This document shows positions 50,030 to 63,830 of a stretch of DNA of 64,000 nucleotides, in pieces (positions within the stretch are counted from its first letter, which is position 1; each line of letters begins with the position of its first letter). The stretch is from the NCBI GenBank assembly GCA_036937835.1, contig CM072862.1:15636501-15700500 (forward strand). The letters run 5' to 3'. The notes under the pieces are model-generated. The model saw nothing but the letters and a program-made list of their open reading frames with translations, was not told the DNA's origin and ran no database searches. This DNA comes from Pampus argenteus (lineage: Eukaryota > Chordata > Actinopteri > Scombriformes > Stromateidae). A program made the position numbers and the translations under genes.

Positions 50030-50230
50030 GTGATGATTGCTGTTTTGCGCCCTCCCTCCTCCCCTTTACCTCCCCAGACGTTTTTCTAATCCATTTGCAT
50101 GTCAAAGCAGTGGAGGCCACTGTGCAGATTAGTATGAGATGACATAATGATGTAATGAATTAAATGCTTCTGTTTAAGCGCTGCACTTTGCTTTAGTGGG
50201 AGGCAAGGACAGGGGGATGAGGGGGCAAAT
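50030..50230. promoter_or_regulatory. Candidate regulatory element with POU octamer
   Basis: The block contains ATTTGCAT (50093-50100), the exact reverse of the octamer ATGCAAAT, followed within 80 bases by CAGATTAG, TGACATAATGATGTAATGAATTAAATG (homeodomain/CRE-like) and further mixed-composition sequence. The adjoining 49590-49800 block is similar in character. Conservation not tested. Confidence 0.25.
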
Positions 50231-51672
50231 AATAGAGGAACGTATAAGGATGAGACACAGGAATTCTTTTCTGTTGAGTTTTCTTTTGCACTCAACTGAG
50301 TTTGTAGTGATTTTAATTATATTTACGTATTTTAGCTGCATGTACTGTTACCATCTTCACTGATGATTAGAGCCAGTTAACCCTGAATTCTCATTAGTTG
50401 TGCTATACATATTTTTAGCATTTACTACTTACGGCAAATTATGCATCTTTTATTTAATTTTCATGAGAAAATGTATAAGTTGGTCTTAAATGCAAAAAAA
50501 TATTGTCACTTATTTTTTTATTAGTTATAATATAAAAGTAAAGCAGTTGTTTTCTTTAATTTAATAATACAAGTATACTCATTTAACCCTGTCAGCAGCT
50601 CTGTATTTTTTGAAGTTTCTTTTTGGAGAGTTGTGTAAAGACTAACAAAAAGAAGAAAAAAGAAATCCCAGCTTAGATTTTGACTTACACAAGGGTGATT
50701 ATTTTCATTTCTTCTTCTCTTTCTCTCTCTTTCGCTGAAAATGTAAACAATACAAATATGGCCTTAAAACTAGAGCACTAAAAGTGGCTGTGTGTGGCAA
50801 CAGTAAAAGCATACAGAGTATATCATCGATTGATGCACTGGCTAAAGCAGTGTTTTTATGAAGCCGAAAAGATCTGAGACACGACACCTGTGTCTCTGTG
50901 GAGAAACACCTACTGTGTGACAGGAGGTGGTGTGTGTCACTCTTGTCATCTCCCACCCCACCAATGATAGAAACCCCCTACACACAAACTCACACACTTA
51001 CAAACACACCTCAGTCACCTGTAACAATTGGGATAGCTGCCTCATTGAGGACAGGTCAGTAAGGGGACTTGTTGAGGAGATAGATATGTCCCTCATCTCA
51101 CTAAACTTTGCGTTATTAACACTTTCTTACTTCTCTCCAGTTTTATCAATTTGAGATGTACTCCACAGATTAAGCATTTTGCCTGTCTGATGGTCGTCTC
51201 ATTTTGGTCATTATTTGGGTTAGCCCAGAGTGCTAGAATTGACTCGATTAGCATTAAGACATCATGATGAATGAGTGGAATATTTATAGAATTAAATACA
51301 TTTTTGTATAAGAAACATAAATTAATTAATTGTTAAATTGATATAAACTTGATATTGATCATTGATTCCTTGATAAAAAATATTTTTTCAAATTATATTT
51401 ACAATGTAAGCACCAGCATATGAATACTTATGGTGAATTTGGAAAGGGGTAAATTTATAAATTTATGATTTCTAACCGTCCTCAGTGTGGCCCCGGAGCA
51501 GTGTCCAGGTGGGTGTGGCCGTGTGGAGTCAGCTGGCTGGTGCAGGGGGTAATGAGTATGCACAGTGACAGCTGGGATAAAGTGTATGGATGTGTTTGGT
51601 GGGAGTAATCAGCTGCTGACCATGGGGTGCAAGAGGGTGATGTGAGGCTTTATGACTGCAGAGCTTACACAG

Positions 51673-51673
<1 letters not shown>

Positions 51674-51743
<70 letters not shown>
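51674..51743. repeat. (CA)35 microsatellite
   Basis: A perfect, uninterrupted CA run of 70 bases, the longest simple repeat in the window. Uninterrupted length implies high polymorphism. The minus-strand frame of alternating Val-Cys is an artefact. Confidence 0.98.
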
Positions 51744-51746
<3 letters not shown>

Positions 51747-54700
51747 GTCCGTTGGGACTGCATGCTTCACATCACCCTTGCACTGCTGAACATATCCTGA
51801 GCTTCTCCTTTTTGTCTTCAGTAAAAATGGATTTTCAGCATTTGCTTCTATTGCCCTGTAAAAAAAAATGGGGATTTCTTTTGTTTAATCATACATAATT
51901 TACTGATAAGCAGATTGTACAAGCTGACGTTGTGATAAAACTTTTCTGCACATCAGAAAATAAATTAGAATTTAAATGTTTTACTGGGCTGTGGTGCACA
52001 AAGATAAAGTTATATTTTGTGAATGAGTATTAACTTGTTAAACAGCACATCCGGCAAAATATTGAATATGTGGTATTTTTAACAAATGCTTTTCCAATAT
52101 TGCAGAAAAAAATTAATTATATGGCTTCATATATTTCTTGTGGTGGTGTTGTGTATTTGCATTACTGAAAAAATTAGCTCTCTTACAAACCACATCTCAA
52201 TTTACGTTTTTGGAGCCTGTGGCTACAGTGCTTTACAAATAATTGATATAAAGTAGGCCCTACTGCCCAGTGAAATTGAACACACAATAAACGCATAAAA
52301 GAAAAATAGATATTGATCACCCAATACATGAGAATGCTAAAGCTTTTATTTGATTCCCACAGTTTGTTAGGTATAGTGTTGTGTTTGGGTATTGGTGGTG
52401 GGGGACAGACGTGTATTTATTTGACTGTCTGTGTATTTGTATTTGCCAGTCTGCAATTGTGCAACTGTAATACTCTCCATGGATCGTCTGTGATCTTTAA
52501 ATATTATGTTTAGTGTGTGAGAGAGTTTATGAAGTGCCTATGTTGGCCTCTGTTTTAGTTTTTGATAACACTTTCTTGTCTGCATGTGTGGAAAGTGAAA
52601 GTTTGTCTATGTGTGAGAGTTGGAGCCCTTTCCTTGAACTCCTGGACCTGTCACTCTGGGCTGCAGTTTTCCCCATCTCTTCCAGGTTTTCTATAGTCAA
52701 TGAGGAGGATAGGCGGGAAAGAGGATTATTGGTATTGATCTACCCAGGGGGATCATTAGGCATCACTATCAATTCACAGCTCCTAGCACACAGCACCGGT
52801 CCGCACAGACATTGCCAATTTGTCCCTATTAGAGAACCCAGTTTCTGGGTGTCTGCTGTGAGAGGCTGCTCAGGCCCCACTGGAGAGCAGCCAGCCAGGG
52901 CCTGGTGATGGCTTGACCACAATGGACTTGGCAGCAATAGACTAAAGTGCTGAAACACTTGCTGGCTGTGATTACCTGATTCATATCATTAGGCATACAC
53001 AGTTCATTTTTCAGTAAAAAAAATGTCTCTTAGTAAAAAACAAACAAAAAACAAACTAACTAAAAAAAACAAAAAACAATGTTTGCATTTAAATGTCTGG
53101 AACTTTAAATGTTATTTAGGGAAATAAGAGAAAATAAGATTTTTTTAGACTCCCTGCACACATTCCACTTCCTGTCAGTAGCTTCCTCTACATCCTCATA
53201 TTATTTACCAAGAGGTAATTGGCACTGTAATAGAATACTTCAGTGAGGCTTATCCAGCCTGGCCCACTTATCTGTGTAAGCTGGCTGTTCTGGGGACTAA
53301 AGCTGCTAGATCCGTTGTCACTGACTTTAACCCTCTCTGCTCAAGTCAGGTGTGCAGGGAGCTGCACTACTGACTGCCAGTGCATTCCATGATGGGTGGC
53401 AGATGCCAGTAGGTACCATTCACTATATTTAGAGATTTTGACTCATAATTGTGTTATTCAAGATTACATCAATATAGATATTTGATACTATTGTTTTCTT
53501 ACATGTGTTTTATTTGTTTAAATGTTTTTATTTTATTAGGCTCTAGGTTTTCTTGCTACTTGGCTGCAAACTACTACTATCAACCCTGTTGGTATAACGT
53601 ATGCAACAAATCTTGCCTAAGATAAGCTTACTGTAGAATTCCAGTAAAAAGGTATTTTTACAGCAACTATTAATTCTGTACAACCTGAAAAAGACATTTG
53701 CTGCATGACTTATTTTTTTCAAACATGAAAAACATGACTGTATTACTCTACAATAAAATACCTGTAATACATATATAGTTATAATAGTCTAATATATCCA
53801 CTGTATCACACTGATTACTCTTCTACACTAGTCTGCTTACTGTCCATAAAGGGGATGTTGACATCCAGCACATAGTGAATGTGTTTAAGAATTAAACATT
53901 ATATTTATAGGAAAATGGTAGTACGCTTATAAAAATTATGTATGCCTAATGTACAGTGCTCAGAGAAAAGTCAGAAGAACAAGGACTGAGCCAGACAAAC
54001 TTTGCAGTTGACCAAGCAGGTCAGAGAACAGCAGGTGATTTTTTTTCTCACGCCCCTTGACCCCTTTCTGGCCTCTTTATCTGCAACCGAACAAAAATCT
54101 TAATCATGCAGAAAGCAACCACTTCTCACACTGATTGTACCTTCCCTGTAGCCACATACACTTTGGACACAGTGTACTTACAGCATGTCTACAAATATAC
54201 TGCATAGATGTGACAGAAAAATCTCTCTGACTTTATAAATAGTGCCATGGTTAGTGAAGACAGTGTCATTTTACGCTGTGGCCTATTGGATGCTGAGTGG
54301 GGTGTGAAGGGCATCCTACAGATCTTTTAAGTGCCCCAGTAAATCATCTTCAACATACTAAAATTCATCTGAGCTTGCACTTTGTCCTCTTTCCTTCCAA
54401 ATTGGTCCTGTGTGGTCCAGACCACATGAACACAGCAATAGAAAACGTACTGCAGGGGTGCAACACATGGGTCCTCAACCTGAAGTTTTGCATGTGGAAA
54501 TCAAAGGCCTGCTGGTAATGACTTCAGCCTGAGCAAAGTGTGGGGGTCCTTATGAGCTGAAATTCCCCAGTCACTGCACTGCTTTCATACATCCTCATTC
54601 ACAGGGCTGTTCATAGGTTGCTATGCAGCTCTCCAATGCTAGGTCTGCAACCACATAAATGACGTGAAGCCAGCACTGTTTTAACCAGCCAGTCACACTT

Positions 54701-54968
54701 CTTCAAATATAAAGGCAAAGGAAATATTTGTAATAGCAAATCATAAGGAAATGGTGTATGTGAGACATATTTTTTTCTGTGTTCAACTGCATAAAACATA
54801 GAAGAAAATAATCAAATTGATTATCTAACTGTGGTTAGGTTTACTTTGCAGCAGCATTGTTGTGGACCCACCAAGAGAGGGCAGTGTGGCCTGCCCAAGA
54901 GCCTGGCTAGCAGCTGCAGTTCATGTTTGGAACATTGTGATCACCTGACATAGGCAGACAGACGCATG

Positions 54969-55034
54969 CACACACACACACACACACAAACACACGCCCT
55001 GTCCCTTGTTTGGTTGTTTTATATATGTGTTGAG

Positions 55035-55068
<34 letters not shown>
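54969..55068. repeat. Paired CA and (AT)n(AC)n microsatellites
   Basis: A CA run at 54969-54988 and a compound AT-then-AC run at 55035-55068, 46 bases apart. Confidence 0.9.
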
Positions 55069-56184
55069 CAGATGATATATGATATACAGACTTGGCTGTC
55101 TTCTTTTCTTTCTTCATGGTGGTATGGAGAAACTCTCTGATCTTCCCTCCGGCATGCATGTCTTTCTTACATGTTCTGGTTAATATCCTCTTAAAATTAT
55201 GTTTTGAATGTATTTTACTCCAAAAGCCAACGCATTTATTCTATAAATAATATCATTCATGTGGGTCTCATATATCATACCAATGTTTTAATTCAATATG
55301 AAATTAATTAAATGTAAGCAAAAGCAAAAGGGCATTTGTTAAATTAAAAAGAGTACATGGTAGTGTGCCATTGTGTTTCTGTTCTTTGTGTTTTTATGAC
55401 ACAGTGGAGGCAGACTGTCTGGGAGTAATCAGATAAAAACAGGAATCTTTCATGATCCTTAAAAATGTACAAATGAAAAATAAACAGATCGCACAGAGCC
55501 AGTAGGGAGCTATGTGTGCTTCCGCTTCTGTAGATTTTACCCAGTGGACCAGTCATAGGCGGATCTCACTGGTAGCAATTCGACATCATCTCAATATGCA
55601 TTTTGCGTCGTCTTGTATGTTTTTTTGTTTTTTTTATCTGAGAATGTAAGAATGTGAATGTGTGTTTTCTGGAGAGGAGGTAGAGGCTGAGTCTGTGAGG
55701 GAAGGAAGAAAAGCATAGAAAAAGAAGGGAGAGATGGATGAGGGCAGTTCGGGGGCCCTGGGTGTTTTAATTATCCACTGCTCTGTCGTTGGGTCAGAGC
55801 TTGCTATCTCTCCATGGCTTTATCCCTGTCTCATGATTTGAGCAGTACCTTTATCCCTTAGCCTTCAGCTCCTCTGGCCAAACAAAGAAAAAAGGAAGGG
55901 CAAAGAAGAGGTTTTACAGCAGTAACTATGCCACATTTACCATTAATATCCCTCAATCTCCTCTTTTTATGTAGTTCAGAGCAGAGTAACCTCAATAAAG
56001 TGACCCCAGTGAGGCCTGGTAGTGTATGAATATGGCTGTTGGGATTGAGGATCCTCTTGCACTAGGGCAGAGCCGGTCTAGTTCTGCTCAAAAGCTGAAG
56101 CTAAGTGCTGGCAGCCTCCTAAACAAGTGGGGTGAAAGAGCACATTTTTTATCTTTTTTTCTCCCTTCACTCTTCCTCTCTGTC

Positions 56185-56210
56185 TTTTTTTTTTTTTTTT
56201 TTTTTTTTTT
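56185..56210 (+). repeat. Poly-T(26) tract
   Basis: A perfect T run of 26 bases after a pyrimidine-rich stretch. It could be the reversed A-tail of a retrotransposed copy, but no body or target duplication is recognisable. Confidence 0.95.
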
Positions 56211-56859
56211 GTGAGGAGAGATCATCGAAATGCCGAGCATTCCACGAACACTGTCTGATAACACTATTGGCAGAGGAATGGCTAGTGCGCTTGGGCACAG
56301 TGGTCACATGACCTTACTGTAGAATTTCCCTGAAGCTGAAGCATTTACACATCCATGCTTAGCATCACAGTTGATTGATTTCACTGTTACTGAATATCCT
56401 CAAAATGGTGCATACTGAGTTTAGGCTTTACTTTCATTGAAAACACTGAATGAATGAAAAACATTTTTTTCCATGGAAGTCATCATTTTGAAAAGAGAAA
56501 TTCTATTACAATTGCTTGTCGTAAAAGCAAATAAATGTATTTATTATTTATTAAACTTTAAATTATGAATACCACAACATTTTTATTCATTTTAAATATG
56601 AATATGTATTATATTAAGTTTTTGAAATTTAAAACAAATTTGAACACAATATCTGTTTTGACTATAATTAAACTGTATGTGTGCTAATGCAATTCTGTAG
56701 ATTAAAAAAAAGAAAATAATTGTTTGCTTTTTAATGCAAAATCATTATTATGGTGAATTTTGTCAGTTTCTGTTTCCTCATTCAAATATAGTTAAATATT
56801 CATCTAAAGAGACAAAAGACTCCTTGTCTTTTCTTCTGCTGTATACAGTCTAAAAAAAG

Positions 56860-56957
56860 TCCACAAAGCAAATGTATTTATCCGGGTGTGCATCAAAGCC
56901 AGTGTGTGTCCACAAAGCAATTGTATTTATCAGGGTGTGCATAAAAGCCTGTGTGTG
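56860..56957 (+). repeat. 49-bp tandem duplication, two copies
   Basis: Copy 1 (56860-56908) and copy 2 (56909-56957) both run TCCACAAAGCA…TGTATTTATC…GGGTGTGCAT…AAAGCC…GTGTGTG with about four substitutions between them. The copies abut directly, so this is a local duplication and not two transposons. The open frame across it is a by-product. Confidence 0.9.
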
Positions 56958-59832
56958 TATACTGTATATCCTGAGTGCCTATGTGTTACTCTGTAATTTC
57001 TGGACCGTACTGTATCTCCATGACAACATGGTTTTGATGTGGGTTCCCTTCCTGACATTTCCCCATTTGGGGAGGCTTGTGAATTGCCTTGCTTCTCCTT
57101 CAGTCAGCATGTCACATGAAAAAAAGGTGTTGGGGGGAGAGGGGTAAAGGGTGGTGGGTGTGTATAGGGGGGCAGTATGAGGAATCTAATGGGCGTCTGG
57201 TCTGATTGTCCTCAGCCGTGGCAGTAGAGACAAAGCAGATGAATTGTGCAATGGATTCGAAGAGATTGGAGACAAGTGCATGTCAGCAGCCTCTCCATCT
57301 CTCCTCCTTTCCTCCCCCCATCCTCCAGGATCCCTCCCTCTCCATCTATCCTCTCTTTTTGTCTGACATCCTGAAAAAAGCAGGCATGACAGCAGTGCTC
57401 TGCTTGAGCAAAACATTAAAAACAAAATGCAATCCTCACCCATTTCTTTTTTATATTAGATATTCAGGCAGACATTCAGTGTGTTGGTCCCATATTAATT
57501 GTGAAACATCACATAACAAATCTGCACAATATTAATCACTAAGCAAACATCAAGGACATTTTGATTCATGCTGTCTGAATTGCTAGACATGAATGACAGC
57601 ATTTATAGAAAACACATTTAAAGATACAGACACTCGTCCAATCAGCTTAAAAGAGGCACACTATGCAGAAATATGGTGTTTTTTCCTGAATGTTTTTGTA
57701 TTTTACTCATGATTTGTAACAGTTTTTTATGGATAATACTGTATATCCATTTCTTCAACTCTGCATGTTGAGCTAATACCTGGTACTGTGTCTGGCCTGT
57801 GTCTATCCTGTGCCTTTATCCTATATTTTCCTCTCTAGTCGCTAACCTCCAGAAAAACATTGATAGTTAGAGTAGGCAGCTTCAAACACCACCACAAACA
57901 CTGCCTCTGTCTTGAACCTTGAGGTAGAACAGCGATTCTTTGTGCTTCCACATGCTCAACGCTCAACACTGGAGGAAAAATCACAGAAAGCCTTTTCGTT
58001 GCTACCGTCTTTGTCGTATGAGGCACTGGCCTGCTTCTTTGCTTATGTGAATGGTTATGATTTGTTGTAGTAGTAGTGTAGTCCAGAACTGTAAGAGGAT
58101 CTCCCACTGTAAGTGTGTTGATGTGGTTTAGACAGCTGCTTTAGCTTTGAAGTTTCAAAGATGAAATACACTCAGGACTCCAAGAGGTATCACCTTTCTT
58201 CCACAAAACATGCTGTTATTAAGCTATATTTAGATTTTTGCATTTTGTAGAATATAATTTTTGCTAAAAAAATATTATTTTTTTTGTCACCAGAATTTTA
58301 ACTAGTGTCTCTCCATAATTTAAACAGGAGAAATAATTTTAATACAATCATTCAGAAGAGGGGAAATTTTAATTTGTTTGTGTCTTAAATAATACCCTGT
58401 TATTAAGATGAATAGATACAATACATTTTCATTTCTATCAAGTGACCACCTTGACAGCACTGGTCTGCCAGCTTTTGTTTTGTGTTGACTGCATTTATTA
58501 TTCATCTTTACATCAGGCTGTATTTTAATATGAATAATGGAAGAGGTATCAGAGGAGGAAGAGGGATGTAAGAGAGGGGTGCCACACAGCATGCGTCCTT
58601 GGCTGTTCTCTGCTCCTGCACTCCTTAGAGTGGAGCAGGTGGGGGGTTGGCTGAAGGCAGAGGCCTGTCGGACTCAGAGTCTAGCTGTGCTTGGGCCAGG
58701 ATTCTGGGTCCTGCTCTCGCTCTCTCTCCTCTCCACCTCCTCCTGCCTGCTTACCTGGCTGGCTCTCTTGTCGGATTTAATAACAGTGTATAAATCAAAA
58801 GCCTCCTGTCAGCCACACAGCCTTCATTAAATTCAAATGGGAAACGGGTCTCTTTGGATCCAATTTTAATAAAACCAGGTAATCAAATATGGGTTTAAAA
58901 ATGGGTCATCGTTTCACAGCCCCACATGTCTGGTCGCCATTGGTTTCTTGTGTACACATTTCAGGGAAGAAGACCCCACTTATACATATAGTGCACTCTA
59001 TATATTGTCTGAAAGTGTACCAACATATTTCTTTGTATTTAGACACAATGAACAATACATTCTGTTAAGTCAAGAACTTCTATAGATACACATTTTCCTT
59101 TTCTTTGCGCAGTTTACAATTACAATGTGTTCATTTTTTTTAAATCAACAGAACATAGTCTACATCTTTGAGTCATTTATATACACTGAATAGTTGTAGC
59201 AGAATAATTGGTCATTGTTAGAAATTATATGTTAAAATGTGAGTGTTAATGTGTCTTATCAGATATTAACTGAATGTATCTACTCAATTTTATTATAAAT
59301 TAAATTTTAGTGTTTATAGTTTCTATGTCAGCGCAGTCTTAGAGTTTGGGCTTTTAGCTTTTTACATGTAAGGAGTATTATCTTCATGATGCACAGTATA
59401 TAATGTACAAATACAGTATAGAAACAAGCATAATATAGTTTAATATAGTACAGTAAGCTGTTTTCTACTTCCAATCACATTAATTGCTTTTTAATCCATT
59501 TTATTGCTGCAGCATGTAGCTTTGGAAGGCATATAAGCTATTTGGAGTAAATATCTACTGATTTATACACAGAGACATAAATAGGTAGACAAACAGCCAG
59601 ACAAATATGCAAGCCATGTGGTCCGGCAGGTTTTACAACTCAGCTGGGGTTAGCGTTGTTGCTGGACTGAGCCAAAGCTCAGGGTTTCCAGGGCACAGAG
59701 ATAAATGTGTAGCCTTCATTTGCTGCTTCTGATTGGGAAAGAAGATGGCCTGATTCTCTGACTGCAAAACTTGCCAACTCTTTGAATGATTGTTTTTTTT
59801 TTTTTTTAAAGTATGTTAAGGGGTAAATTTTG

Positions 59833-59940
59833 AGCATTTATTACAGACAGTGGAAAAAGATCTAAAGAAATGGGGATGATGAGGAACAGGGACATTGCAG
59901 TTCATGACATCTTAACCCCTGAGTCACTGGGATACTCCCA
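59833..59940. mobile_element. Decayed SINE-like repeat copy
   Basis: GCATTTATTACAGACAGTGG opens the block and CCCTGAGTCACTGGGATACTCCC closes it. This matches, in order, a percomorph repeat I know with a purine-rich middle and a CCACTGAGCCACCGGGGCGCC-like tail. Many substitutions mean an old copy. A poly-T/A run (about 59792-59808) lies just to the left. Confidence 0.4.
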
Positions 59941-62691
59941 CCTCCAATTGATTCTTGTTTTGTGGATTTATTGTGTCTAGATTTGTACAGGAGTTGCATG
60001 TCATGCATGCGTCAACAATAGTTAAAAGCAGCCATTTGTATATGATCTTGATTTGGTAGTGAAACTTACACAGTTTATATGCTTAGAATGACATAATCCT
60101 GAAATACAGTACATGATGTAGATTGTCTTTAAGGTGTGTGCATTAGATACATGATGACTTATTTTATAATTATGCATGGGAAAGCGTATTAACTCTCATG
60201 TAGTATGTTGTATTGTAAAGAAGGAAGCTTGTACTGTATCAAATGCTTTGCACTTGTACTTTTTTGATTATCGAAAGGAAGAAAGACTATGTGTATCATA
60301 CAGTTTGCAAGCAGAAGAGGGCACTATGAGACGCTGATGTGGGTTCTCTTTCTCGGTCCCCCTCATTCTCTCTGTGTCTGTCTCTCTCTGTATCTCATCT
60401 CCCTTTCTGTGTCCTCTCTCATTACATACACTTGCTTCGCTTCACTCAGTTTTTTGTAACAGTTTGCTTTGTTTTTGTGTTTCAAAGCTATAATCAGCAG
60501 GAATTTATGTCATGAAGAAGAACCTGTATCAACTTTTATCCAGAACACATGTAAACCACAGGTGGAAATTGAAAATTGTTCATAGTAGTGTAAATTAATA
60601 CTTGTATAAATTAATACTTGTAAGTGTAGTATCAGTCCTTGGCTTCACATTCACATAGTCCACATATTTTATATTTAATGGACACCAAATTTATTTAAAT
60701 TCCCCCTAACAAAATAGTATTTATTGTATTTATACAGAATACACTTTTTGTGTCCTGTGATGTTTCCAAGTAAGCTGTATCACGCATCAAAACATATCAC
60801 TTCATTTGGCCTTTCATTTCACTCTGTATATCCTACAGCACTTATCATCAGTGTAATCTGACTTCTTACTCATTATTGCTGTTATTTTAGAAGAGAACAT
60901 CTTGGCTTATGATTGAACTCTTTCAGAACAAATGTACATCTTGTATTCCATAAATTGTTGCATACAGTACAGATTACAGATTTTGCTATTTATGTGAATA
61001 GGCTATAGTAAATCCACTCGCTCTTTCTTCCTGAAGAATATTGCTGATACATTTACTTTCTTTTCTTTATGGTGTTCAAGATGCCTCCTTTTTGGCTTTC
61101 ATCTGTTAAACTTGCTCCTCCTTTGTTTGAGAGGAAGACATGCAGTGAGAGCAGTCCCATGATTATTTGTCCTCCTCAACTGCCAGATAATCATGATCAG
61201 CTCTACCTGAGCATTGTGTCCTCCACAGGCAGGTCATAGGAGTTCCCATCACCCCCTGGTGTGTCTCCCTCCTGTCTCTGTTCTTCCTGCCTCTTTTCCT
61301 GTTGCCATCGTGGTCTGCCATGTTAGTGTAGGCTCCCGCTGTTCAGCCCTCTCCTTCAATAAATCTTCATATGTGTTGGAGGGAAGGTGGAGGGTACAGA
61401 CAACAATAACCACCGGTACTCTCCATCAAAGGGTTATCTGGCTTTCACAGGCGCACTGACAGACTGCTCTCTGACATGGAGCAGAGGCCGAGTGCTGTGT
61501 CTCTGACAGGGAAGAGGCCTGTCTTTGGAGACAGGAAAGGGATTCATTTGTAGGAACTAGAAAATTGTTCAAGAAGTTCAAACATTGAACATCTTCAAAA
61601 GTTCAAACGAGTGAGAGATGTGATAATGTGAGAAAATGTAAAACAAAGTTTGAATGATTGACCAAAGATACACGATTTTCTGTTTTTACTCTTAAAATTT
61701 TTATTTAGTCTACCTCTCTACAAACAAACAATATACTGTATTTGTTGAAGTTAATTTACTTAATTTTCAACAAGTAATCTTAATGCTTTTCTGATTAGGA
61801 TTGAGTTTTAGAGGAAACAGATTTAGTTATAAGAAAGATGTTTTTTTTCCAGAGTTGAGATGCAGAGGCCTATTCTTCAGTGTCGTATTAGTGTGTCTGC
61901 AAAGACTTCTGTTATGAATTACCAGCCCCAAATTTTGCAACTTAAAAAGTGGGAATGAGAGTAAACCTTTTGTTTATGTCACCTATCATCTTGAAATATT
62001 TACCATTCTGCGCCTCTCAGCTCCCTGTCTCCCTCCAGTGTGATAAAAGGTTGCTGGATCCAGAGTCTTAACCCTTTCCTGTGCCATCCCATATCCAGCT
62101 CCATCTCTCACAAGAACAGACATCATATAAACCTTCTCTTTCTGCTCAAATCCTGGTGCCTTCATTTTTTTTTCTCTCCCCCAGGAAGTAGTTTATTCAG
62201 GTTGGTCCCTTTGGGAATCATATAAGCATTTGACCAGGTGTTTTTGACACTTTTCAATATTTTATTCCAGAGCATGTTTGTGTGTTTAGTGTGTGTACTT
62301 CTGTTGTTATATGTTTGAGTTTTTGTTTCGAAGGGAAACAATACAGTTTATGTGTATACTTCTGCACTTTGTAGGTCTGTGTGGTACATAGTGAAGGTGT
62401 GTACGATGTGTACGTTAAAGAAAAAGAGAAAAGAAATGAAATGCAATGCGGAATGAATTATGGAGTATGTATTGTAGCCTACTGTGTGTTCAGAGCGTGT
62501 GAGTGAATAGAATTTATGTGCTAAAGGTGCAGAAATAAAAACGGAAAAACTGTGGTGTGTTTTAGGCACAATGTCAGGTACTGTATGAATTGCATGTGGT
62601 TGTCTTGCAGGACTGATACCTCTGAAATCTGCCATTTCTCTCCATTCCCTTTCAACAAAAACACGTCCCCAAGCTAAAGTGCACCTCCATT

Positions 62692-62715
62692 GTTTTTACC
62701 ATCAATGGTAAAAAC
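62692..62715. repeat. 24-bp palindrome
   Basis: GTTTTTACCAT and its complement ATGGTAAAAAC are separated by only two bases. It could form a small cruciform; no function inferred. Confidence 0.8.
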
Positions 62716-63539
62716 TGTAAGCAGTAGCATCCAGATACTGGGTTTTTAAAGGTGTATCGTGGTGATTTTTAAGGTAAATTGGCACTGTGCTAGAGTCCCA
62801 TTCCACTCATATCTTTTCACAGTGAGGGGCTAACTGCAGAAGTCAAAATGACTGCAAATTACTGCTGTTGTATTGCTTTGTCTAGTAAAATGATAACATT
62901 TCATCAAATGTGCTAGCTGTGTGTTTCAAGGAAATTCTTATCAACAGCAGAATGAGATTATAGTGGTGCCATGGTTACATTTTCATTGTAGGAGAAGAAT
63001 AAGCATATTTTTTCAGTTTGTTTTGTTATTGACATAAAAATGTGTCTTGTAATAAGCTATGTGTACTTTTGTCACATATGCTAGAGCTGACTATATTTGT
63101 TTGTTTTATCTTAAAATTTTTATCTTAAATGATTTCTTACTCAGCATTTTCCCCCCAGTTGGCTAAATGGAAGTAAGTGCTCACAGGAATGTGTTTAACA
63201 GTAGAAGAAAAAAAATCATATACACTATTATATGTAAAAGAGAAAGAGGTTGGTGTCCATGAATATAGTACATGATTTGAGAATCTTTTGTTTTGCATTT
63301 GATTCACATGTGTTTCATCCTTAATAGCTCTTCACATTGTTGTCTTTGTCTTCTTCCTTTTCTTCTTCTTTTTCTTTGTTGTCTCCCTCATCTGCTTCCT
63401 TTTTAACCTCATTCTCATCGTACTCCCCCTTTCTGTCTGGATGTTTTTCTCTTGCACTGAGCAGTGAAATCTAAGGATATGACTCTGGGTCTCCTCTCTG
63501 CCAGCTCTGTTTTTAAGTTTTTTTTTTTTTTTTTTTGTT

Positions 63540-63830
63540 ATGGGTTGGGGGTCGGTTGGCTGATGTGGGGGTTATGTCAGGAGGGGTGATCATAAATATT
63601 AGGAGCTGCAGGGAGACAAAGGGGCTAAAATGGAAAGGCTTGGCTGAACGAGGGGACCTGGCCATGTCATGTACCTCAGTCATTTTTCTTGTGCGCTTAG
63701 AACTCAGTCAGGGGTTTAATTGGAATCCAGACTTCAAAGAAACCCTTGGCCCATCCAGCAGCCCCCATCCCAACTCCACCCCTGCACTAACTCCCCTGGC
63801 TGGATCCACTCACGTCCACAGCACATACAC
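63540..63830. promoter_or_regulatory. Candidate conserved non-coding element
   Basis: A mixed-composition block without repeats, unlike the AT-rich DNA before it. It contains GGGGTGATCATAAATATTAGG, CATGTACCTCAGTCATTTTTC and GGGTTTAATTGGAATCC. The appearance (no low complexity, balanced bases, TAAT cores) is that of vertebrate enhancers near developmental genes. No coding frame or splice pair is convincing. Confidence 0.22.

Noticed and set aside
57206..57535. Plus-strand 109-codon frame after a good-looking tcctcag acceptor
   Set aside because: The frame runs into a pyrimidine-rich stretch with no donor and no family motif.
62611..62708. Block between a good acceptor (gtcttgcag) and a donor-like AATG|gtaaaa, open in one frame
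   Set aside because: The other two frames have stops, the translation is not protein-like, and the donor is created by a palindrome at 62692-62715.
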